A stretch of 64,000 nucleotides of DNA from Candidatus Accumulibacter cognatus (GCA_013414765.1 CP058708.1:1731553-1795552), one strand, 5' to 3'; numbered from the stretch's first letter, positions 30,188 through 38,054 are shown. Notes: generated by a model from the sequence alone, not told the origin. Made by a program: numbers and translations.

Positions 30188-30312
30188 CTTGAACAGGTCG
30201 TTCGACCGGACGCGCTACGGCAGGGCAGCCTGGCCGCCTGCTGCCCAGGTTCATCATGCGTCCGGCGGCCAGGTTACCCTGCCTCCGCACGCCGGTTAAC
30301 TCTGCGTTGGGC
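30188..30312 (+). repeat. attC7 (R'' altered at the IS91-like junction)
   Basis: Degenerate R'' CTTGAAC at 30188, then the familiar arm GGTCGTTCGACCGGACGCG, central stem, CGCCGGTTAACTC arm and R' GTTGGGC at 30306-30312. R'' was probably overwritten by the element to its left. Confidence 0.75.
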
Positions 30313-30344
30313 CCTTCAGGCCAAAGCCATGGCATACTCGGCGC

Positions 30345-30533
30345 ATGAAAGTTTGCGACATATTGGCTGTGCTCCGTAACGACGGGTGGCTCTTGGTCGC
30401 AAGCAGAGAGAGTCATCGCCAGTTTAAGCACTCGGTCAAACCCGGTCGCGTCACCGTCGCTGGAAAGCCAAGTGACGATCTGGCTCCTGGAACACTCAAC
30501 AGCATTCTGAAGCAGGCCTCACTGAAAGGTTGA
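30345..30533 (+). CDS. hicA: Cassette 7: HicA mRNA interferase toxin
   Basis: 62-residue HicA/YcfA-type toxin with the dsRBD-like fold: DILAVLRNDGWLLV, catalytic His in ESHRQFKHS, and GRVTVAGKPSDDLAPGTLNSILKQA. HicA toxins cleave mRNA; HicB neutralises and autoregulates. The ATG lies 32 bp after the core site and hicB follows after 4 bp. Length is normal. Confidence 0.92.
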   Translation: MKVCDILAVLRNDGWLLVASRESHRQFKHSVKPGRVTVAGKPSDDLAPGTLNSILKQASLKG

Positions 30534-30537
30534 AATT

Positions 30538-30792
30538 ATGCGCTATGCGATTGTTATCGAAAAAGCCGAAAGCAATTTCTCCGGGTATGTGCCGGACCTG
30601 CCAGGTTGTGTCGCAACTGGAGCCACCGTAGAGGAAACCGAAAACGAGCTGCTTTTGGCAATCCAATTCCATCTCGATGGCCTTCGTGAGGATGGTCTTT
30701 CCCCCCCTGCTGCAGACAGCATCGTGGAGTATGTGTTTATCCCCGCCCAACCTTCCGCTCCAGGGGACACGCCGCAACCGGCGCGCCCCTGA
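30538..30792 (+). CDS. hicB: Cassette 7: HicB antitoxin (C-terminus encoded by attC)
   Basis: 84 residues. The HicB N-terminal domain is complete (RYAIVIEKAESNFSGYVPDLPGCVATG, given by ends; then TVEETENELLLAIQFHLDGL). No separate DNA-binding domain is present; the last ~15 residues (from base 30745) are read from the attC site and end at TGA 30790-30792. It may therefore not be a DNA-binding HicB and may only neutralise HicA. Tight operon with hicA. Confidence 0.9.
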   Translation: MRYAIVIEKAESNFSGYVPDLPGCVATGATVEETENELLLAIQFHLDGLREDGLSPPAADSIVEYVFIPAQPSAPGDTPQPARP

Positions 30793-30807
30793 GCTCCAAC
30801 GTTGGGC
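30745..30807 (+). repeat. attC8 (overlaps hicB 3' end)
   Basis: R'' GCCCAAC at 30745-30751, arms CTCCAGGGGAC / CGCCCCTGAG, R' GTTGGGC at 30801-30807. 63 bp; the hicB stop codon lies within it. Confidence 0.85.
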
Positions 30808-30810
30808 GTC

Positions 30811-31254
30811 ATGAGCTCCGACAATTACCCACCCGCGGTTGATCCAAGCCATGTCGGCGAATATCCTGCTGTAGTCAAGGCGGGTGGCGGATACGTCTGG
30901 GATGCCGTTCTCGAATATCGCGTTTGGTGCCATCCGCACGAGGGCGCCGACGATCCGGACAAAGACGGTAGCGACTACTACTACGCCTTCGAGACCTACG
31001 CGGAGGCGCTTTCCTTCTCGCAAGGCACAAAAGGCGCGGAAGAGCCGCTCGCCCTGATCCTTCAGGTGGAATACATCGATGAGCCGAAGCCAGGGCAATA
31101 TGAGCACAAAAAGGAGGAGCGGCTCACTGAGTGGCCGGTGGAGTTTCTCAGACGGCCGCAACGAACCGCCAGAACAATTCCTGATTTCCTGTCGCCCAGT
31201 GCGCCGGCGAATCGCTTGGACATCATCAGAGGCATTGCCAAGAAATCGACATGA
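30811..31254 (+). CDS. Cassette 8: small conserved cassette protein, unknown function
   Basis: 147 residues from ATG 30811, 4 bp after the core site. The N-terminal part (EYPAVVKAGGGYVWDAVLEYRVWCHPH) and the SDYYYAFETYAEALSFSQGT segment look like a compact enzyme-like or binding domain. I cannot name the family. No signal peptide or membrane segment. Confidence 0.65.
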   Translation: MSSDNYPPAVDPSHVGEYPAVVKAGGGYVWDAVLEYRVWCHPHEGADDPDKDGSDYYYAFETYAEALSFSQGTKGAEEPLALILQVEYIDEPKPGQYEHKKEERLTEWPVEFLRRPQRTARTIPDFLSPSAPANRLDIIRGIAKKST

Positions 31255-31255
31255 C

Positions 31256-31351
31256 ACCCAACCCTTTCGTCAGCCGGCCCAACTGCAAGCTGTGCTTGCA
31301 GGTTCGATCCGGCCTTCGGCCTCCGCTGGCTGGTTACGTCGAACGTTGGGC
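31256..31351 (+). repeat. attC9
   Basis: R'' ACCCAAC at 31256-31262, arms GTCAGCCGGCCC / GGCTGGTTACG, central CTGCAAGCTGTGCTTGCAGG hairpin, R' GTTGGGC at 31345-31351. Confidence 0.83.
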
Positions 31352-31369
31352 CGCACAAACCGGACAGCC

Positions 31370-32011
31370 ATGACTACTTGCAAGCTTTTTTGGGACGATC
31401 CCTACCTTACTCGCACAGAGGCAACTGTATCCGTGGTGGCCGATCGTGAAGTCGCGCTGGAGTCGACCATTTTCTTTGCACAATCCGGCGGTCAGGAAAG
31501 CGATCAGGGCAAGATCGGAGGGTTCCCTGTGCTCGAAGCAAATAAGCGCGGCCTTGACATCTGGTATTCGTTGCCCGAAGGGCATACCCTTCAAGCTGGA
31601 CAAACGGTAGTGGTAGAGATCGATTGGCCGCGCCGCTATCAACTTATGCGCCTACATTTCGCTGCCGAGCTAGTGCTTGAACTTGTCTATCGCAAACGGC
31701 CGGGGATCGAAAAGATCGGTGCACATATCTCCCAAGACAAAGCCCGGATCGATTTCGCGTTTCCCCAAAGCCTTTCGGTAATCCTGCCAGACATTGCGGC
31801 AGCCGCGAACTCTATTGTCGGTGCGGATCTTGCCATCGTTACCGGATTCGAAGACATAGTGGCAGAACGTCGCTACTGGATGATCCGTGATTTTTCCCGC
31901 GTACCCTGCGGCGGCACGCATGTGCGCCAAACCGGAGAGGTCGGCACCATTTCATTGAAGAGAAAGAATGTCGGAAAGAACAAAGAGCGAATTGAAATCT
32001 ATGTCGCATAG
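31370..32011 (+). CDS. Cassette 9: AlaX-type alanyl-tRNA editing protein
   Basis: 213-residue homologue of the stand-alone editing domain of alanyl-tRNA synthetase, which hydrolyses mischarged Ser- or Gly-tRNA(Ala). Features: FAQSGGQESDQGKIGG (substrate-binding loop), RLHFAAELVLELV (family zinc motif HxxxH; the second His is Glu here), and PCGGTHVRQTGEVG (the second zinc motif CxxxH). ATG 31370 with homology from LFWDDPYLTRTEATV. The changed zinc ligand makes activity uncertain. An accessory AlaX on an integron cassette is consistent with a stress/proteome-quality role. Confidence 0.85.
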   Translation: MTTCKLFWDDPYLTRTEATVSVVADREVALESTIFFAQSGGQESDQGKIGGFPVLEANKRGLDIWYSLPEGHTLQAGQTVVVEIDWPRRYQLMRLHFAAELVLELVYRKRPGIEKIGAHISQDKARIDFAFPQSLSVILPDIAAAANSIVGADLAIVTGFEDIVAERRYWMIRDFSRVPCGGTHVRQTGEVGTISLKRKNVGKNKERIEIYVA

Positions 32012-32050
32012 CCTGAATTACGCTGCTTTCCACCGTCCCCGCCCAGTGTT

Positions 32051-32107
32051 GCCCAACCCATCATTCCACCGGACCTGCGCGAACAGCCGCACAGGTCGGT
32101 GAATTCA
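32051..32107 (+). repeat. attC10, left half (split by IS5-like elements)
   Basis: R'' GCCCAAC at 32051-32057, arm TTCCACCGGACC and its partner CAGGTCGGTGAATT up to ~32107. The right end (TTCGAACGTTGGGC, 33455-33468) is on the other side of the inserted elements; joining the two gives a normal attC. Confidence 0.75.
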
Positions 32108-32779
32108 GAATTGCGAGTAGTTTTGTCGTAACGGGTGGCGATGGCACGGAACTGCTTGAGCTTGGCGAAAAAGTTTTCGATCAGATGGCGCGCCAAATAC
32201 AGGTGCCTGTCCAAGGGGCGCTGGATCAGGTGGGTGCGGCGCGAAGGGATCACGATCTGTTTGCCCGCTTTTTCCAACGGCTCAACCCGCCGCTTTTGCG
32301 CATCATCGGCTTTGTCCGCCAGGACGGCATCCGCCGGGGAGTTCGGCAGCCAGACATCGGCGCCGGCGAGGTCGTGGGTTTGGCCGGGGGTGAGGTGAAA
32401 CCCTGTCGGATTGCCCAGAGCGTCCACAGTGGCGTGGATCTTCGTGCCCAGTCCACCGCGGCGACGTCCGATGGCCTGTGGCCTACTTCAGGCCCCTTCC
32501 TGAGGGCGCCGGCACGGTGCGGGTGAGCACGAGCGAGGGAAGAATCCATCCTGACCCAACTCGTTGTCCGCCTCTTCCGCCCATCCGCTAAACACGCGCT
32601 TCCACACCCCCGACTGGCTCCCGCGAGAGAACCGGAGGTGCACCACGCGGAAATCCCCGAAACGTTCGGGCAGGTCGCGCCACGGGATGCCTGTTCGATA
32701 TCGGTACAGCACCGCTTCCACAAACAGGCGGTTGTCTGCGGCAGGAACTCCCACGTTCCCAGCACGTCCAGGCAGCAGC
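32108..32779 (-). mobile_element. IS5-family element remnant (frameshifted, 5' end truncated)
   Basis: Minus-strand frames carry an IS5/IS427-type transposase in pieces: GVPAADNRLFVEAVLYRYRTGIPWRDLPERFGDF (32488-32754), then after frame changes DALGNPTGFHLTPGQTHDLAGAD...LARHLIENFFAKLKQFRAIATRYDKT (31999-32427), cited by ends. The N-terminus is cut at the junction with the next element. Two frames are normal for this group (programmed frameshift), but extra frame breaks in the middle and the missing N-terminus indicate decay. Confidence 0.75.
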
Positions 32780-32782
32780 TAG

Positions 32783-33451
32783 GCTGTGTTCACAAAATCA
32801 TGCTTTGTGTGCGAGACTACTGGCTATCATCCACGGCCAGAGGGGTTGAGCATGGATCGTTGGTATTACCTTGCGGACGGGCAATTTGAGCAGATCAACC
32901 GGTGATGGCCCCCCGCAGAGGGTTGCCGGGGGCGTCCGCCGACGGTCAAGAACCGCGAGGCGTTGAAAGGTGTGCTGCACGTTCCGCGCACGGGCACGCC
33001 GTGGCGGGATTTGCCGAACGCCTACGGTCCTTGGCACACGATCTCCATGCACTGGCAACGCTGGATCGAGCGTGGGGTCTGGGGGGAGATCCTGAAGCTG
33101 CTGCAGCGGCTCAAGGGCGTCGACCTGACCCTCGTGTTTCTGGATTCCCCCGTGGTGCGCGCGCATCAGCACGCGGCGATGGACAAAGCCTACGACAGCA
33201 ACGCCATCCGCGCCAAGCCTGACGCCAAGGGCATCACCCCGGTCATCCCACCCAGGTCCAATCGCTTGGAGATCATCGTCTACGACCCGGAACGCTACCA
33301 GCAGCGCAACAAGGTCGAGCGCCTTTTTAACCAACTCAAACAGTTCCGTCGAGTCGCGACCCGCTATGAAAAACTCAAAGCCCACTTCCTGGCTTTCGTC
33401 ACCGTCGCCCTCATCGTGATCATGCTCCGCTAGCAATTTTGTGAAAACAGC
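32783..33451 (+). mobile_element. Second IS5-like element, internally deleted
   Basis: Terminal inverted repeats GCTGTGTTCACAAAAT (left, 32783) and ATTTTGTGAAAACAGC (right, to 33451), flanked by TAG/CTAG on both sides (32780-32782, 33452-33454). The transposase on the plus strand begins MDRWYYLADGQFEQINR, hits a stop, resumes at LKGVLHVPRTGTPWRDLPNAYG and ends LFNQLKQFRRVATRYEKL. The DDE middle (around the GRSRGG region) is missing. At 669 bp it is shorter than typical autonomous copies and probably moves only in trans, if at all. It inserted into, or recombined with, the first IS5 copy. Confidence 0.75.
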
Positions 33452-33454
33452 TAG

Positions 33455-33468
33455 TTCGAACGTTGGGC
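33455..33468 (+). repeat. attC10, right half
   Basis: TTCGAAC then R' GTTGGGC (33462-33468), the missing right end of attC10. It marks the start of the next cassette. Confidence 0.7.
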
Positions 33469-33518
33469 GACATGCACCTGAATGCCACTTTCACTCAATC
33501 CACGGCAAGGAGAGTCTG

Positions 33519-34247
33519 ATGACCATTACGAATAAGCAGTCAGGAACGAATGTGCATGAGGTTGCCGAAGGGATCTACCGCATCAACACGCCGGTTGCGA
33601 TCGAAGGCGCGGGCGGGTTCTCTTTCAATCAATACCTTATCGTGGATGATGAATCATTGCTTTTCCATACCGGTCCGCGACGGATGTTTCCGCTGGTACG
33701 CGAGGCGGTGGCAAGCGTGTTACCGGCGGAACAACTTCGTTATATCGCCTTTTCGCACGTTGAAGCGGACGAGTGCGGGTCGCTTAATGAATGGCTGGCA
33801 GTAGCTCCGCAATCCTCACCTCTGTGCGGCGCGGTGGCTGCCATGGTCTCCATTAGCGATCTCGCTGACCGGCCACCTCGACCGCTAGCTGACGCCGAGA
33901 GGCTCTCGCTTGGCAAGCATGCCGTCCGATGGCTCGATGCTCCGCATCTGCCGCACGCGTGGGAATGCGGTTTCCTGATGGAAGAACGAACCTCTACGTT
34001 GCTATGTGGCGACCTGTTCACGCAGGGAGGCGCTGATCTTCCGCCGATCACGGAGTCGGACATTCTTGAGCCGAGCGAGGCTTTCCGACACGAGATGGAT
34101 TACTTTTCGCACACAAGGAACGCAGGTGTGCTGCTTGCCAAGCTGGCCTCGACGAACCCTACGACACTCGCGTGCATGCACGGCAGCGCATGGCGTGGTG
34201 ACGGCGCGAAACTACTGCGTGCTCTCGCTGATTCGCTGTCTCTGTAA
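33519..34247 (+). CDS. Cassette 10: MBL-fold di-iron (ODP/flavodiiron-like) protein
   Basis: 242 residues. The metallo-beta-lactamase fold carries FSHVEADECGSLNEW (Hx[E]xDE metal motif, as in oxygen-binding di-iron ODP proteins), LLCGDLFTQGG (Asp ligand) and ACMHGSAWRG (His ligand). No flavodoxin or rubredoxin domain, so it is like free-standing ODP or chemotaxis oxygen-sensor proteins. ATG 33519 has a good ribosome site (caaggag). A second, full flavodiiron protein is encoded in the nif operon at 44275. Role likely in oxygen/NO binding; not proven. Confidence 0.8.
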   Translation: MTITNKQSGTNVHEVAEGIYRINTPVAIEGAGGFSFNQYLIVDDESLLFHTGPRRMFPLVREAVASVLPAEQLRYIAFSHVEADECGSLNEWLAVAPQSSPLCGAVAAMVSISDLADRPPRPLADAERLSLGKHAVRWLDAPHLPHAWECGFLMEERTSTLLCGDLFTQGGADLPPITESDILEPSEAFRHEMDYFSHTRNAGVLLAKLASTNPTTLACMHGSAWRGDGAKLLRALADSLSL

Positions 34248-34392
34248 CCCATGAGTGACTTGCTCTTCGGCTGGGACGTGCGCTGAGATGGCCGCCGCCC
34301 GACAAGTGCATCGAGCCGACCGCCCACCAGCGGTGATGGTGGGTCCCCCCGGAGTTGCGTGCTCCGGTGGCGGCTCATGCACAACGTTCGGC
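34243..34392 (+). repeat. attC11, degenerate
   Basis: Weak R'' (CTGTAAC, 34243-34249), matching arms CCATGAGTGAC / CGGCTCATGCA, and R'-like GTTCGGC at 34386-34392 (one mismatch). Long, 150 bp. It is placed where a cassette boundary is expected. Confidence 0.4.
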
Positions 34393-34561
34393 GTCGCCAG
34401 CCATGTGATCACGTTGATGATCGAAATCGCTTCCATCTCGGACGTTTCCAGGAAGAGCTCAGGCTCAGCCATTGCGACTATCCGCGCCAGGTCATGCGCA
34501 CCTCCTGGCGGTATCGAAAGAGCGAAGGGTGCGCCGTTTCTTAAGGAAGGGGGGTGGTTTC
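34393..34561. other. Cassette 11 leader, no gene recognised
   Basis: Short overlapping frames only; ribosome-site-like AAGGAAGGGGGG directly precedes the next gene. Confidence 0.35.
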
Positions 34562-35092
34562 ATGTGCACATCGATACGTAGGGCGATGGGAATCCTCACG
34601 AGTGCGGCTGCCTTAGTCGTTGTCGTGCCTTGCGGAGCCCAAAATTCCTGGGCGCAGGAGCAGGGAAAGGAACTCAGGCAACAGATCGTGGGAGCGTGGT
34701 CGCTCGCGGAGCAGTGGGTAGAGCAGGACGGAAAGAAAACGCAGCGATTTGGCGCGAATCCCAAGGGCATTTCAATCTACGAAGTCAATGGCCGCTTTGC
34801 TTCGATATTGCTGCGACCCGATCTCCCCAGGATCGCATCCAACAATGTCATGACTGGGACGGTGGACGAAAACAAAGCGATCGTGCAGGGGAGCACGGCC
34901 ATTTACGGCAGGTGGTCCGTAAACGAACAGGATGGATCGGTAAGCGCCAAAATCGACGGCAGCACCTACCCCAACTGGGACGGCCTGGACCAAAAGCGGA
35001 CGGTCTCTATTTCCGGAGATGAGATGAAACTGTGCGTTCCAGGTGCGCAGATTGGTGGAACCGCCTGCGCTGTCTGGAAACGCGTCAAATAG
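34562..35092 (+). CDS. Cassette 11: secreted lipocalin-like domain protein
   Basis: 176 residues with a signal peptide (ILTSAAALVVVVPCGAQNSWA) and a lipocalin_5-like barrel: QQIVGAWSLAEQWVEQDGKK, NPKGISIYEVNGRFASILLRPDLP, GSTAIYGRWSVNEQDGSVSAKI and SISGDEMKLCVPGA. Two late Cys (LCVPG, GGTACAVW) may form a disulfide. Such domains are common in environmental bacteria, and the ligand is unknown. Extracytoplasmic. Confidence 0.75.
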   Translation: MCTSIRRAMGILTSAAALVVVVPCGAQNSWAQEQGKELRQQIVGAWSLAEQWVEQDGKKTQRFGANPKGISIYEVNGRFASILLRPDLPRIASNNVMTGTVDENKAIVQGSTAIYGRWSVNEQDGSVSAKIDGSTYPNWDGLDQKRTVSISGDEMKLCVPGAQIGGTACAVWKRVK

Positions 35093-35125
35093 ACAATGAG
35101 CAGATAGACGGGAGAGAGGAGTGAC

Positions 35126-35203
35126 GCCGAAGCGGCGGTTCGAGCGGACTCGTGCCGGCGGGCGTCGCCCGCCTACACGGGACTTTCAACCGCGATGTTG
35201 GGC
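35126..35203 (+). repeat. attC12, degenerate R''
   Basis: R''-like GCCGAAG (35126-35132; two changes from GCCCAAC), arms GTTCGAGCGGACTCG / CGGGACTTTCAACC and R' GTTGGGC at 35197-35203. Confidence 0.5.
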
Positions 35204-35612
35204 CTCTTATGTTACAGTCATCGACGCTCTCTAGAATTCTGGGACTCCGGGCCGCAGAATTTGCAGGTGCCTGTGTTGACGCCGTGCCGGACATGCCGAT
35301 GGCTTTGGCGAAACCGGGTTCATTGTTGGACCCACCGCGGGGGCTGGCTCATATCCTGATGCGCTTTGGCTCCGATGAGGTACGCACTGTGCATGGCACG
35401 ATCAAGGCGCTTCTCGTGGCCCTCGTCGCAACGCCTTTTCTCTATGGCTTGGGGGCCGCAGCAATCGAGGCATCTGGCTATCGTGCGGGTTACGGCGAAG
35501 GACGCGTCTTACTGGCTCTTTCCTTCCTTGCCGCTTTCTTGGCCGGTCAGTATTTCTTTCGCGCTCCCAAGAACGGTAAGCGTTCAGCGCACCCACCTCT
35601 GGGTGCGCACGA

Positions 35613-37181
35613 TCACTCGAGTTTTTTGAGCGGCAACAACTCGTCGATGCGGCTGTTGGGCCAGGAGGGGAGTTTCTCCAGGGTGTCGATCAGCCAGGCC
35701 ATGGGCTCGATGCCGTTCAGGCGGGCGGTTTCGAGCAGCGATTGAATGGCCGCGGCGCGCTGGCCGGCCGCCTCGGAACCGGCGAACAGCCAATTCTTCT
35801 TGCCGATGGCGATCGGGCGAATGGCATTCTCGACGGGGTTGTTGTCGATCGGATAGAAACCGTTCGTGACGTAACGGGCAATGGCCGGCCAGCGTCGCAG
35901 ACTGTAGTCGATCGCGTTGGCCAGAGCGCTCCCGTGGGCCACCGTCGTGCGCGTGCTCAGGAGCCACAGATGCAGCGCGTCGAGCAGAGGTTTGCTCGTC
36001 TCTTTCCGTCGCCGAGCCCGCTCCTCTACCGTCTTTCCCTTCGCCGTGGCTTCGATGGCATACAGCGCGGCGAAGCGGTCCAGGGCGTCGGCCGCGACGG
36101 GGCTCCCAGTTGCCTGATGGAGGTCGAAGAACTTCCGTCGAGCGTGCGCCAGACAGGCGAGTTCGATCACCTGGCGACGAAACAGGGCATCGTAACCGGC
36201 GAAGTCATCAACCATCAGAGCCCCTTGCCAGTCGCCGAGGAACTCCACCACATACTTTCCGCCGCGGCCAGGCTGGTAGTCGAAGACGACGATCGGCAGC
36301 TCGCCGGCCAAGGCATTGCTGCGATACGCCCAGAGATACGCCCGTCTGGTCTTTCCCCGGCCCGGATCGAGTTGTTGCACCGGCGTTTCATCGGCATGCA
36401 ACACCGTCCCCTGGCGGAGCAACTCGGCCAGGCGCCGCCAGAGCGGCTCCAGGGCGACACCGGTGCGCCCGACCCAGTCGGCCAGCGTCGAACGGGACAG
36501 CGTCACCCCCGCGCGAGCGGCCTGCCGTTCGAGACGGTAGAGCGGCAGGTGATCGGCGTACTTGCTGACCATCACCCAGGCCAGCAAGGCCGGCGCCGCC
36601 AACCCACCGTCGATGATCGACGCCACGGATGGTGCGGCGGTAAGGGTCTCGCAGGGCCGGCAGGCGTACTTCGGGTAGATATGGCGTTCGACGAAGAACT
36701 CGGCCGGGACGATGCTGAGTTTCTCGGTCACGTCCTCGCCGATTCGCACCAGCGCCTGACCACATTGCCCACAGCTGCAGGTTTCGGGCTCGTGCAGGTG
36801 CTCAACCCGGGGCAGTTGCTCGGGCAAGGGCTGACGGCCGGCGCGTTCGCGTTTCGGTTTCTCGGGGGGCGGTTGATGCGGTCCCATTTCGGCCGCCTGG
36901 CGCTTTTCGGCCAGACGGGCTTCGCAGGCGGCCAGGTCGGCAGCCAGCGTTTCGTCGAAGAGGCCCCGGGTGCCGGCGGCCAGGGATTCGCTCTTGACGC
37001 CGAATTTCATCCGCCGCAAATAGGCCAGTTCGAGAGTCAGCTTCTCGATCTTGGCATCGCGCCAGTGAATCTCCGTGGCGTTGGTCTTGATCTGTTCGAG
37101 CAGCCCACCGACCCGGTTCTCGGCCCAGAACAACAGGTCCGCTGAGGGTGAGAAGGGGGCAAGTTCGCTGGCTAAATCCAT
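35613..37181 (-). CDS. tnpC: IS66 transposase TnpC
   Basis: 522-residue DDE transposase: N-terminal coiled coil (ENRVGGLLEQIKTNATEIHWRDAKIEKLTLELAYLRRMKFG, by ends), zinc knuckle (CSCGQCGQAL), VLHADETPVQQLDPGRGKTRRAYLW (catalytic Asp), ALMVDDFAGYDALFR (second Asp), and DNNPVENAIRPIAIGKKNWLFAGS (catalytic Glu). Intact. Distinct in sequence from the two single-ORF IS66 relatives in this window. Confidence 0.95.
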   Translation of the reverse strand: MDLASELAPFSPSADLLFWAENRVGGLLEQIKTNATEIHWRDAKIEKLTLELAYLRRMKFGVKSESLAAGTRGLFDETLAADLAACEARLAEKRQAAEMGPHQPPPEKPKRERAGRQPLPEQLPRVEHLHEPETCSCGQCGQALVRIGEDVTEKLSIVPAEFFVERHIYPKYACRPCETLTAAPSVASIIDGGLAAPALLAWVMVSKYADHLPLYRLERQAARAGVTLSRSTLADWVGRTGVALEPLWRRLAELLRQGTVLHADETPVQQLDPGRGKTRRAYLWAYRSNALAGELPIVVFDYQPGRGGKYVVEFLGDWQGALMVDDFAGYDALFRRQVIELACLAHARRKFFDLHQATGSPVAADALDRFAALYAIEATAKGKTVEERARRRKETSKPLLDALHLWLLSTRTTVAHGSALANAIDYSLRRWPAIARYVTNGFYPIDNNPVENAIRPIAIGKKNWLFAGSEAAGQRAAAIQSLLETARLNGIEPMAWLIDTLEKLPSWPNSRIDELLPLKKLE

Positions 37182-37261
37182 GACGAATTATCCCATGAAG
37201 ATGCTCTAAAAGGCGTCGAAGTGGCGGATTTTGCGTTCTTTTTTGCCAAGACAGCGCATGC

Positions 37262-37615
37262 CTATACCTGCCAGTGGGCGGGCGCCGGCGCGTCGCGGCG
37301 CTGCCAGTCTACGCCGGCGATCAGCCAACGCCATTGCGCTGGAGTGAGGGCGAAAACCGCGTCGCTGGCGCTCGGCCAGGTGAAGTAACCGCGGTGCAAC
37401 CGGCGTTGCGACAGCCATACGCCGGTGCCATCCCAGACCAACAGTTTGAGCCGGCTGCGTCGCCGGTTGGTGAAGGCGTAGGCGGTGCCGTCACACGGGG
37501 AGCGCCCGAGACTGGCCTGGATGCGGGCCGACAGGCCATCGATACCCAGGCGCATGTCGACGGCTTCGACGGCCAGCCAGATGCGCTTCGGCGCGGCGCC
37601 GACGGGCGCGCTCAT
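37262..37615 (-). CDS. tnpB: IS66 Orf2 (TnpB)
   Basis: 117 residues; the TnpB signature is AVDMRLGIDGLSARIQASLGRSPCDGTAYAFTNRRRSRLKLLVWDGTGVWLSQRRL (by its ends). Accessory protein required for transposition of tnpABC-type IS66. Overlaps tnpA by four bases (ATGA). Confidence 0.95.
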   Translation of the reverse strand: MSAPVGAAPKRIWLAVEAVDMRLGIDGLSARIQASLGRSPCDGTAYAFTNRRRSRLKLLVWDGTGVWLSQRRLHRGYFTWPSASDAVFALTPAQWRWLIAGVDWQRRDAPAPAHWQV

Positions 37616-37932
37616 GCGTGCTCTCCCCACAGCGCCATCAGCCACCCGGCAGGCGGCAGGGTGGCAAATTCGAGTCGCCAGCCTTGCGGGCTGTGAAGTG
37701 ACACGCTGGGCAGCGAGGCCACTGTATCGGGAACCCGCACGGCAGGAACCAGGGTCAGCCGACCTCCTCCCTCGCGCGCTCCCGACTCCGCCGCCAAACG
37801 CTGGTGCCAGTAACTCAGCGAATGGCTTCTCAGACCGTGCTGCTCACAGTACGCCTTCTGAGTGGCGCCGCTCGCCCGCCACGCCTCCACATGCCGTCGC
37901 CAGTGCGCCTCCCGTTCCCCTGCCTTGTCCAT
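37612..37932 (-). CDS. tnpA: IS66 Orf1 (TnpA), HTH protein
   Basis: 106 residues from ATG 37932. An N-terminal helix-turn-helix (WRRHVEAWRASGATQKAYCEQHGLRSHSLSYWHQRLA, by ends) followed by a Pro/Gly-rich tail. Typical IS66 TnpA. The upstream ATG at 37968 is less likely as homology begins at WRRH. Confidence 0.9.
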   Translation of the reverse strand: MDKAGEREAHWRRHVEAWRASGATQKAYCEQHGLRSHSLSYWHQRLAAESGAREGGGRLTLVPAVRVPDTVASLPSVSLHSPQGWRLEFATLPPAGWLMALWGEHA

Positions 37933-38054
37933 CTCGTCCTCCTCTCGAAAACCAGGAGCTTCCTCCACATCTCAGTCGCTTTACAGGTGGCCGGGCTGGA
38001 CGCTTACCAAGAACGCACACACCGAGCAAGAGCTTCATGAAAAGTAAGCTCGGT

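Larger units (their letters stand above)
35576..38007 (-). mobile_element. IS66-family insertion sequence, complete tnpABC type, 2432 bp
   Basis: Inverted repeats start GTAAGCGTTCAGC at 35576 and end GGACGCTTAC at 38007 (imperfect). An 8-bp target duplication CAAGAACG flanks it (35568-35575 and 38008-38015). It contains tnpA, tnpB and tnpC on the minus strand, the full IS66 complement. Inserted in the cassette 12 membrane-protein gene. Confidence 0.93.
35209..38047 (+). pseudogene. Cassette 12: small two-TM membrane protein, split by an IS66 element
   Basis: 5' part 35209-35575, 3' part 38016-38047. Removing the IS and one 8-bp repeat restores a 132-residue frame (...FRAPKN + AHTEQELHEK, stop TAA 38045-38047). 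The N-terminus is soluble (DVGPL/RILGLRAAEFAGACVDAVPDMPMAL), followed by two membrane segments (ALLVALVATPFLYGLGAAAI; RVLLALSFLAAFLAGQYFF). No family recognised. As it stands the gene reads from Asn-119 into IS66 sequence. Confidence 0.65.
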
